Position numbers and translations under genes: made by a program. Below, piece after piece: positions 29,542-34,584 of a DNA stretch of 34,584 nt. Source of the DNA: Prevotella sp. (GTDB lineage: Bacteria > Bacteroidota > Bacteroidia > Bacteroidales > Bacteroidaceae). The stretch is from NCBI GenBank assembly GCA_017412705.1, contig JAFPWS010000024.1:1-34584 (forward strand). The letters are read 5' to 3'. A model generated the notes under the pieces. That model did no database searches. It worked only from the letters and a program-made list of their open reading frames with translations, and was not told the DNA's origin. Each line of letters opens with the position of its first letter. The first letter of the stretch is position 1.

Positions 29542-29549
29542 CAAAGTTA
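29542..29549 (-). promoter_or_regulatory. -7 promoter box of the carbonic anhydrase operon
   Basis: TAACTTTG on the minus strand, an exact TAnnTTTG match 36 nt before ATG 29505. The TTAAACTATGTTG element lies between this box and the start codon. Confidence 0.7.
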
Positions 29550-29570
29550 CCGATTTTGCTGCATATTTTG

Positions 29571-29578
29571 TAAATTTG
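29571..29578 (+). promoter_or_regulatory. -7 promoter box of the DUF2271 operon
   Basis: TAAATTTG (TAnnTTTG), 22 nt before ATG 29601. It lies only 21 bp from the opposing box. Confidence 0.7.
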
Positions 29579-29600
29579 CACCATAAAATTAGGAATGTTT

Positions 29601-30200
29601 ATGAAAGTAAAGAAGATTATTACTGCAATTGTCGTTACTATGCTGTTGGCTATTCCAGCCGGAGCATTGAGTAAAAAGGGAAAGGCTGCAAAGGCTAATT
29701 CCCTGGAAGTGTCATTCAACTATCAGCGTCAGGCAGGTCCAGGCTCTAATCAGTACGCTGTTTGGATCGAGAATGAAAAAGGCGAAGTGGTAAAAACACT
29801 TTTCATCACTTCATTCACGACCAAGGGTAGGGCCCGTGGCAATGAACAGCCGATACGTGGCTATATCAAGCGTCCCGCCTGTGTGCCTACATGGGTAAAG
29901 GCAGCAAAGGCCAATGACCTTACTGACCAACAGTTGGATGCCGTTACCGGAGCAACTCCGCAGGCAAGCGGAACACAGACTTTCATATGGGACTTCACTG
30001 ACCAGCAGGGTAAAGCTGTTCAGAAAGGTACTTACAAGGTGTTCGTCGAAGCCACTCTGTTCAACGCCAGCACCATCACATATTCAGGTACATTTTCGAC
30101 TCAGGACAAAGCGGGCAATGTCACTCTTACCTCGCAACTGACTGAACCTGACGAGAAGCACAAGGATATGGTGACTGATGTAAAGGCAACCTTGAAATGA
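29601..30200 (+). CDS. DUF2271-domain exported protein
   Basis: 199 residues from ATG 29601 (an ATG two codons earlier at 29595 is equally possible). It has a signal peptide (MKVKKIITAIVVTMLLAIPAGA). The mature part is a beta-sandwich: VSFNYQRQAGPGSNQYAVWIENEKGEVVKTLFI, then GTQTFIWDFTDQQGKAVQKGTYKVFVEA, typical of DUF2271. The second half also looks like a FlgD-type Ig fold. In related gene sets DUF2271 lies beside ApbE-type flavin-transferring enzymes, so a link to periplasmic flavoproteins is plausible, though none of those is here. The stop overlaps the next gene's ATG by 4 nt. Confidence 0.85.
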   Translation: MKVKKIITAIVVTMLLAIPAGALSKKGKAAKANSLEVSFNYQRQAGPGSNQYAVWIENEKGEVVKTLFITSFTTKGRARGNEQPIRGYIKRPACVPTWVKAAKANDLTDQQLDAVTGATPQASGTQTFIWDFTDQQGKAVQKGTYKVFVEATLFNASTITYSGTFSTQDKAGNVTLTSQLTEPDEKHKDMVTDVKATLK

Positions 30201-30814
30201 AGCGGGGATTACTTTTATCCATTGTTTTGATTATGTCAGTTGCAGTATCGGCACAGGATGTTGAGGGATTCGTCAACAGACAGATGCAGGCCTATCCCAA
30301 GTCACGGCTGCTTGACATCTACAAGTCGTGCTTCCAGGACTATATGGGTGCTGAGCATCTGGTGTCAGACAGACAAAGGGTCAAGGCTTATTTGGATGAA
30401 GAATTGAATACTACTAGCCTTGACAACCTCATGCCCTGGTACTACGAACCATGTGGGATAGACAGCAGCTATTATCGTGTTAGTATTCGAGGCATCAAGG
30501 AAAGCCTCGTTTCAGAAGACTTGTTACTTAATGCCTTCATCCGAAGTGCAAACACTGAGAATCGACCTTCTGTTGAGTCGTGGTGTAAACGATGGCACAA
30601 GATTATTGGCACTATCGACCAAATGAAACTGGATATGCCCAACTTTCAAGAGGACAAACAATTCATAGACAGCGTTCTTTCTGTTGGGAAATACGCCATC
30701 AGCCACTCGCCAGACTACTGTGAAGCATATCATCCTCACTACAGGATAGTAGAACGAAACATCTTTGAGCGGGAAATCAAACCCAAGATAGAAAGACTGC
30801 CAGCCTCCCAATAG
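30197..30814 (+). CDS. Uncharacterised exported protein
   Basis: 205 residues, signal peptide MKRGLLLSIVLIMSVAVSAQ. The mature part is helical with several conserved-looking aromatics (YKSCFQDYMGAEHLVSDRQRV, YYEPCGIDSSYYRVSIRGIK, YCEAYHPHYRIVERNIF). I do not recognise a family. The start overlaps DUF2271 (ATGA), implying coupled translation and a joint periplasmic role. The stop codon lies in the loop of the following terminator hairpin. Confidence 0.78.
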   Translation: MKRGLLLSIVLIMSVAVSAQDVEGFVNRQMQAYPKSRLLDIYKSCFQDYMGAEHLVSDRQRVKAYLDEELNTTSLDNLMPWYYEPCGIDSSYYRVSIRGIKESLVSEDLLLNAFIRSANTENRPSVESWCKRWHKIIGTIDQMKLDMPNFQEDKQFIDSVLSVGKYAISHSPDYCEAYHPHYRIVERNIFEREIKPKIERLPASQ

Positions 30815-30825
30815 AAGCTGGCAGT
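30796..30825 (+). terminator. Hairpin terminator, possibly bidirectional
   Basis: A 9-bp perfect stem (ACTGCCAGC 30796-30804 with GCTGGCAGT 30817-30825) and 12-nt loop are followed by TCTTTATT on the plus strand. On the minus strand the hairpin is followed by CTTTCT, so the convergent flavodoxin operon could use it too. The TAG stop of the 30197-30814 gene is inside the loop. Confidence 0.78.
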
Positions 30826-30884
30826 TCTTTATTCACGCCTGTTCATACTTTACATCTTTCTGTCCCAGATCTTTATTCCTCATA

Positions 30885-31508
30885 CTATCTGATAAAATGC
30901 ATGGGTTGCCATTCCTCGCGCTCAGGATAGTCTGGATTCCCGTTGGCGTGGATTTTCTTCAGCAACCAGGCCATGTTATTGGCCATCGTCCGCATGGTCT
31001 GCATACCTTCGGTATCAAGAGCTGCCTGACCTTCCTCGCGACCATACACGATGTTCCAGTATTGTGAAGTGACTACAGGCATATTCATCATCTCGAACGG
31101 CATATTCATGGTCTGGTAGGCTGCTGTGGCACCACCACGACGGCATACGCAGACAGCGGCAGCCGGTTTGTTAACCACCTTAGCGCCAGCCGAGAAGAAC
31201 ATGCGCTGGATAAGTGACAAGACAGAACCATTGGGCTGACCATAATATACGGGTGAACCAACAATGAGCGCATCCACATCGTCCAGTTTCTCAGAGATGC
31301 GGTTGCAGATGTCATCATCGAATACGCAACGGTCTAGTTGTTTGATTTTACACTGTGCACAGGCGATGCAGCCGCGGACGGGTTTTACACCAATCTGTAC
31401 AATCTCTGTCTCGATTCCCTGCTGCTCCAAGGTCTTTGCGGCCTCACTCAGCGCCAGGAATGTGTTGCCCTTCTTACGGGGGCTTCCGTTAATCAATAAT
31501 ACCTTCAT
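30885..31508 (-). CDS. Flavodoxin-fold NAD(P)H-dependent FMN reductase
   Basis: 207 residues. INGSPRKKGNTFLALSEA is the flavin-phosphate loop. RGCIACAQCKIKQLDRCVFDDD holds the four-cysteine segment. VGSPVYYGQPNGSVLSLIQRMF is the flavin-contact motif. AAAVCVCRRGGATAAYQTMNMPF fits the iron-sulfur-flavoprotein subgroup seen in Bacteroidales. Cytosolic. It is the third gene of flavodoxin - DUF362 - flavodoxin, 5 nt after DUF362. Substrate unknown. Confidence 0.92.
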   Translation of the reverse strand: MKVLLINGSPRKKGNTFLALSEAAKTLEQQGIETEIVQIGVKPVRGCIACAQCKIKQLDRCVFDDDICNRISEKLDDVDALIVGSPVYYGQPNGSVLSLIQRMFFSAGAKVVNKPAAAVCVCRRGGATAAYQTMNMPFEMMNMPVVTSQYWNIVYGREEGQAALDTEGMQTMRTMANNMAWLLKKIHANGNPDYPEREEWQPMHFIR

Positions 31509-31513
31509 GCTAT

Positions 31514-32500
31514 TTATTTATCAATACTTATCAATGTATACTTGCGGATGCCGAGACCGATTTTCTCAGCATGTTCGATGGTGTGGATACCATGCTGCTT
31601 GTCGATGCGGTTCAGCAGGTCGGTAGGGTCGTTCTTAGCCGTCACCTTCTGCTGGTTGATGATGTCAATACATGCTTGGTCGAGAGCCACAGGGTCGGTA
31701 GAGGCAAGGATTCCGTAGTCTTCTAACTTCACGGGTGCAGGGTGATCCACGCAGTCACAGTCAATTGACATGTTGTTCATAACCGATATGTAGATGATGC
31801 CGTTCTGCCTCTGGAAGTAGTTCACCACAGCCTGTGCAGCGGCTGCCATCGACTCCAAAAATCCGTCCTGGTTGCCGATGTATTCAGGCGTCCAGAGTTT
31901 CGACATGTCGAGTTTTTCCATCTTGCCTGCGGAATGGATATAGGCCTTACCATTCTGACTGGCACAGCCGATGGAGAGGTTCTTCAGCGCACCACCGTAA
32001 CCACCCATGGGATGACCCTTGAAGTGGTTCAGTGCAATCATGAAGTCGTAGTTGGCCATGTGTCCTCCCACAATGTCGAACTTGATATTGCTCTGATCCT
32101 TCACGGGGATGCGTATCTCATCATACTCGTCCATGATGTCCACAGGGAAATACTTCGTAAACCCGTGCCGCTCGATGACCTTCCAGTGGTTCTCCGATGA
32201 ATTGCGGTCATCCCTCTCGTTTCCAGGACCGCTGCTGTAGGCTGTGTTACACTCCACAACAGTGCCGTCTACCTCGAAGATGAGATTCTTGACAAGTTCA
32301 GGCTTCAGGTAGTTGGGATTACTGCCCTCGCCGGTACTCATTTTCACTGCCACGCGTCCCTTAGCAGGAACGCCCAGGGCTTTGTATATCTTAACCAACG
32401 ACTCAGGGCTGATGTCCCTGGTCAGATATACCGTGCTCTGTGCAAGAGCCGCTGCCGATGCCATCAGCATCATTGCAGCTATCATCAATCCTTTTCTCAT
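31514..32500 (-). CDS. Exported DUF362-family protein
   Basis: 328 residues with a signal peptide (MRKGLMIAAMMLMASAAALAQS). DUF362 is supported by KGRVAVKMSTGEGSNPNYLKPELVK, VGGHMANYDFMIALNHFKGHPMGGYGGALKNLSIGCAS and the closing segment GILASTDPVALDQACIDIINQQ. CDCVDHPAP near residue 247 adds cysteines, but I see no ferredoxin CxxCxxC repeat. DUF362 proteins are uncharacterised iron-sulfur-associated proteins. The export signal is notable beside two cytosolic flavoproteins. It lies 3 nt after the upstream flavodoxin gene. Confidence 0.9.
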   Translation of the reverse strand: MRKGLMIAAMMLMASAAALAQSTVYLTRDISPESLVKIYKALGVPAKGRVAVKMSTGEGSNPNYLKPELVKNLIFEVDGTVVECNTAYSSGPGNERDDRNSSENHWKVIERHGFTKYFPVDIMDEYDEIRIPVKDQSNIKFDIVGGHMANYDFMIALNHFKGHPMGGYGGALKNLSIGCASQNGKAYIHSAGKMEKLDMSKLWTPEYIGNQDGFLESMAAAAQAVVNYFQRQNGIIYISVMNNMSIDCDCVDHPAPVKLEDYGILASTDPVALDQACIDIINQQKVTAKNDPTDLLNRIDKQHGIHTIEHAEKIGLGIRKYTLISIDK

Positions 32501-32503
32501 ATT

Positions 32504-33019
32504 CTACATCTTTCCAACCAGTTCAATTACCTTCTGCTTGGTTTCCTCAGTCTTCTGCTCGTCAATTTTTGCACTGACAAAGCCCATGTTCTCGACCTTC
32601 CAGTAGTTGCAGATGTCACGGAACTCAGCAATGGCACCGTCATAGACACCTGGCGAATAGGATGACATCAGCAGAGCCATCTTCTTCACTTTTGCAGGTG
32701 CATTCACGCAGTACATGCGCTGGATGGGTGCTTGGATCTGTGCGCAGAGCGTGAAGTAATAGATGGGTGCAGCCAGTACCAGCACCTCTGCCTCTGCCAT
32801 AAGGGGGTAAAGCTCCTGCATATCATCCTTTTGAATGCAGGCACCATTGCCTTTGTTATGACAGTACTCACAGGCCAAACAACCTGCAATCTTCTTCTTC
32901 GATACGTTGACCAGTGTAACCTGATGACCTGCTGCCTCGGCAGCCTTCTTGTACTCTTCCGCCATCCATGCGGTGTTGCCGTTTGCTCGTGGTGAGCCTT
33001 GTAGAATCAGAATGTTCAT
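32504..33019 (-). CDS. Flavodoxin-fold NAD(P)H-dependent reductase
   Basis: 171 residues. LQGSPRANGNTAWMAEEY is the flavin-phosphate loop; IAGCLACEYCHNKGNGACIQKDD carries the four cysteines, and LAAPIYYFTLCAQIQAPIQRMY is the flavin-contact motif. It is similar in design to the genes at 12386, 28304 and 30885. First gene of its operon, driven by the second copy of the divergent control region. Redox partner unknown. Confidence 0.92.
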   Translation of the reverse strand: MNILILQGSPRANGNTAWMAEEYKKAAEAAGHQVTLVNVSKKKIAGCLACEYCHNKGNGACIQKDDMQELYPLMAEAEVLVLAAPIYYFTLCAQIQAPIQRMYCVNAPAKVKKMALLMSSYSPGVYDGAIAEFRDICNYWKVENMGFVSAKIDEQKTEETKQKVIELVGKM

Positions 33020-33068
33020 AATCGTATTTGTTTAGCGTAAATCCTTAAACTATGTTGTTTTAACCATG

Positions 33069-33076
33069 CAAATATA
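33069..33076 (-). promoter_or_regulatory. -7 promoter box of the flavodoxin-DUF362-flavodoxin operon
   Basis: TATATTTG on the minus strand, 49 nt before ATG 33019; exact TAnnTTTG. Confidence 0.7.
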
Positions 33077-33097
33077 CGGAATTTGTTGCATTTTTAC

Positions 33098-33105
33098 TAT
33101 ATTTG
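33098..33105 (+). promoter_or_regulatory. -7 promoter box of the flavin-reductase operon
   Basis: TATATTTG, 22 nt before ATG 33128, the same distance as the DUF2271 box in copy A. Confidence 0.7.
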
Positions 33106-33127
33106 CACCTTAGATTTAGGATTGTTT

Positions 33128-33715
33128 ATGAAGAAAAGTTCATTTATTACAGCAATCATGGCAGCAATGATGATGATTGCACCAAGCAAGATGTCCGGTC
33201 AGGAGGACAACGGTTTTAAGAAGTTCAGTGTGGAGGAAGCCTTTGAGAACAATGGCTTTCAGTGGTTCCGTGATGCTCAGCTGCTTTGTGCAGGAAACAA
33301 GGAGAAGAGCAATGCCATGACTATCGGATGGGGTGGTATCGGTACGTTCTGGCAGCGTCCTGCCCTGACTGTCTATGTTGCGGAACAACGTTACACAAAG
33401 ATGTTTATGGATGACTCGGAGTTTTTCACGGTGATGTCATTTGATGTAAAGGATAGCAAGGTTCTGAACTACATGGGAACAAAGAGCGGACGCGATGGTG
33501 ATAAGGCTCAGGCTTTGGGACTGCATACGGCCTATACTGCCAACGGTACACCATATTTTACTGAGGCAACGATGGTGATTGAGTGCAAGATTATGTATGC
33601 CGCTCCCTTGGATCCTCAACATTTCAAGAGCGACGTACCCAAGAAGGTGTATGGTAACCCCGCTAGTGTACATTCGATGTATATCGGTGAAGTAGTTAAT
33701 GCTTGGAAGAAATAG
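33128..33715 (+). CDS. Exported flavin-reductase-like (flavoredoxin-type) protein
   Basis: 195 residues from ATG 33128; an earlier in-frame start at 33083 lies inside the promoter. It begins with a signal peptide (MKKSSFITAIMAAMMMIAPS, cleaved about SG-QE). The mature part is a flavin-reductase/split-barrel domain: DAQLLCAGNKEKSNAMTIGWGGIGTFWQRPALTVYV, then FFTVMSFDVKDSKVLNYMG and MVIECKIMYAAPLDPQHF. The SNAMTIGWG and RPALTVYV segments bind FMN in relatives, which are normally cytosolic. Two small genes follow with 2 nt and 4-nt-overlap spacing, probably one transcript. Confidence 0.88.
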   Translation: MKKSSFITAIMAAMMMIAPSKMSGQEDNGFKKFSVEEAFENNGFQWFRDAQLLCAGNKEKSNAMTIGWGGIGTFWQRPALTVYVAEQRYTKMFMDDSEFFTVMSFDVKDSKVLNYMGTKSGRDGDKAQALGLHTAYTANGTPYFTEATMVIECKIMYAAPLDPQHFKSDVPKKVYGNPASVHSMYIGEVVNAWKK

Positions 33716-33717
33716 AT

Positions 33718-33867
33718 ATGGCATACACAGGACGTTTTGGACAGTCAGATGACTATAGGCGCGAAGAACTGATTCGAATAATCGAACATTCCGTCGAGAA
33801 CCTGACCCTTCAGGAATTGGAGGCTCTGTATTATGACATGTCTACCAAAAACTACATCAACGAATGA
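33718..33867 (+). CDS. Small 49-residue protein of unknown function
   Basis: 49 residues with a basic/acidic helical character (YRREELIRIIEHSVENLTLQ, then ELEALYYDMSTKNYINE). The gene starts 2 nt after the flavin-reductase stop and its TGA overlaps the next ATG (ATGA), which supports real translation. No family recognised; too short for most automated gene tables. Confidence 0.65.
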   Translation: MAYTGRFGQSDDYRREELIRIIEHSVENLTLQELEALYYDMSTKNYINE

Positions 33868-34091
33868 AACTGAAGAAACGAAAAATCAAGTATGCTGCGA
33901 TATTCTGTCTCTGCTGTTTTGTCTTCTTAGTCATTCTGGTTGATGTAGTCCTAAAATTCCAGACATTGGTTGACTATTTCGGTTCATACGCATTAGTAGA
34001 GATTACGCTATTGCTATTAGTCATCCTGCCCACAATAGCAGTTTATAGATTAACAAAAGATAGAAACAGAATCCGCTTCATAAAAGGATAA
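33864..34091 (+). CDS. Small membrane protein with two helices
   Basis: 75 residues. A basic N-terminus (MKLKKRKIKY) is followed by two hydrophobic segments (about 10-31 and 43-61) with a short loop between and a basic tail (KDRNRIRFIKG), predicting both ends in the cytosol. No family recognised. Its start overlaps the 49-residue gene by 4 nt, which ties it to the flavin-reductase operon. Confidence 0.72.
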   Translation: MKLKKRKIKYAAIFCLCCFVFLVILVDVVLKFQTLVDYFGSYALVEITLLLLVILPTIAVYRLTKDRNRIRFIKG

Positions 34092-34119
34092 GGATAGTTT
34101 AAGTTAAAACTATAGGAAT

Positions 34120-34560
34120 ATGAGAAAAAGTGTTTTTATAATATCCTGCTTGATGATTCTTTTTGCCTGTGGTGGAAAGAATACACAAACAGAAAGTGCT
34201 GACGCAGCCACTGCTGACTCGACGCTGGTGATGACAAGCGAAAAAACGGACTCGATACCAAATACTCCTCAAAGCTATACTCTGACGGGTACTATTGGTG
34301 AGGATAAAGCAAGCATGACATTTGAGAGGGATGGCAACGACGTGACAGGTGTTGTTACACGATGTGAGTATTGCGAACCTATCGATGTGAAAGGCACATA
34401 TCAAGGTGACATTATCACAGTTGAGGGATTCAGCCAAGCGGGATCACACATCAAATATGAATTGACCGTCACAAGCAATGATGTAAAAGGTGCAGAAATA
34501 TTGTCTGCTGAAGGAGAAGTCGAAAGGCAAAATGTCACTATGACTATAGTAGAGCAATGA
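34120..34560 (+). CDS. Small lipoprotein
   Basis: 146 residues. The lipobox is LFAC (Cys17) after MRKSVFIISCLMILF. A low-complexity acidic linker (TQTESADAATADSTLVM) is followed by a beta-rich domain (YTLTGTIGEDKASMTFERDG, VVTRCEYCEPIDVKGTYQGD) with a CxxC pair in RCEYC. No family recognised. It lies 28 nt after the membrane-protein gene, perhaps in the same transcript, and ends 24 nt before the window edge. Confidence 0.83.
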   Translation: MRKSVFIISCLMILFACGGKNTQTESADAATADSTLVMTSEKTDSIPNTPQSYTLTGTIGEDKASMTFERDGNDVTGVVTRCEYCEPIDVKGTYQGDIITVEGFSQAGSHIKYELTVTSNDVKGAEILSAEGEVERQNVTMTIVEQ

Positions 34561-34584
34561 CGTTACCAAAGTTTATCATCTGCA

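Larger units (their letters stand above)
29517..29604. promoter_or_regulatory. Divergent control region, copy A (carbonic anhydrase / DUF2271)
   Basis: It has a minus-strand TAACTTTG box at 29542-29549 for carbonic anhydrase and a plus-strand TAAATTTG box at 29571-29578 for DUF2271. By eye it matches the region 33045-33131 at about four of five bases with a single 1-nt gap, including the element TTAAACTATGTTG (29518-29530) and the sequence up to the plus-strand ATG. Confidence 0.78.
33045..33131. promoter_or_regulatory. Divergent control region, copy B (flavodoxin / exported flavin reductase)
   Basis: It has a minus-strand TATATTTG box (33069-33076), a plus-strand TATATTTG box (33098-33105) and a perfect inverted repeat TTAAAC-TATGTT-GTTTAA (33046-33063) in the minus-strand leader. 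It aligns with 29517-29604 over its whole length with one gap. Copy A has the same left arm and spacer, but its right arm is interrupted by one base. Confidence 0.78.

Noticed and set aside
1-34584. Mobile element or prophage
   Set aside because: No transposase, integrase, phage structural gene, tRNA attachment site or terminal inverted repeat could be found.

Overview
The window looks like a chromosome segment of a Bacteroidales bacterium, most likely Prevotella-like. The main evidence is the Bacteroidota promoter box TAnnTTTG upstream of most transcription units, the near absence of Shine-Dalgarno sequences (hsp20 is the exception), and the gene families present: a GH29 fucosidase with a SUMF1-type partner, a fimbrillin-like lipoprotein, DUF2271 and DUF5714 proteins, and an ECF sigma/anti-sigma pair. 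I found no tRNA, rRNA, transposase, integrase, phage gene, CRISPR array or SusC/SusD pair. The genus is an inference.

Layout. 1-2133 (minus): GH29 alpha-L-fucosidase followed by a truncated SUMF1-domain gene. 2212-4882 (minus): an NmrA-like reductase, a PPOX-type flavoprotein, a zinc macrodomain hydrolase and an atypical (SirTM-like) sirtuin, divergent from an HxlR regulator with a sensor-type cysteine; dinB follows that regulator. 6573-10086 (minus): a peroxide-stress operon with glutathione peroxidase, an OhrR-type MarR regulator, a ferritin-like protein, a ZIP transporter and an exported peroxidase-nitroreductase fusion. Its promoter carries two perfect inverted-repeat boxes and one weaker one. 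10291-11240: hsp20 with a possible sigma-54 promoter, and a YbjQ-family gene.

11327-18316 (minus) is a tightly packed run of eleven genes: a DUF3267 metalloprotease-like membrane protein, thioredoxin-like, Sel1-repeat, DUF1294, lipoprotein, unknown, GNAT, DUF5714, two flavodoxin-fold reductases and an AlkZ-like DNA glycosylase. Divergent from it is an SOS-type operon, umuD - unknown gene - umuC, with an M18 aminopeptidase behind it. 21934-25842 (minus) holds an ECF sigma/anti-sigma/Spy-like/SUMF1-lipoprotein operon. Downstream is an unrecognised gene whose roughly 260-nt leader is largely an 11-bp-periodic repeat array.

26023-34560 holds two divergent loci with strikingly similar intergenic control regions (about 29517-29604 and 33045-33131). 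They drive carbonic anhydrase/flavodoxin/unknown/WbuC-MsrA/VanW and flavodoxin/DUF362/flavodoxin on the minus strand. On the plus strand they drive an exported DUF2271 protein and an exported flavin-reductase-like protein. The shared theme is flavin and thiol redox chemistry, peroxide defence, repair of oxidised protein, and DNA damage tolerance. The most noteworthy items are the sirtuin-macrodomain locus, the duplicated bidirectional control region, the 11-bp repeat leader, the extra gene between umuD and umuC, and two domain fusions (GPx-nitroreductase and WbuC-MsrA).
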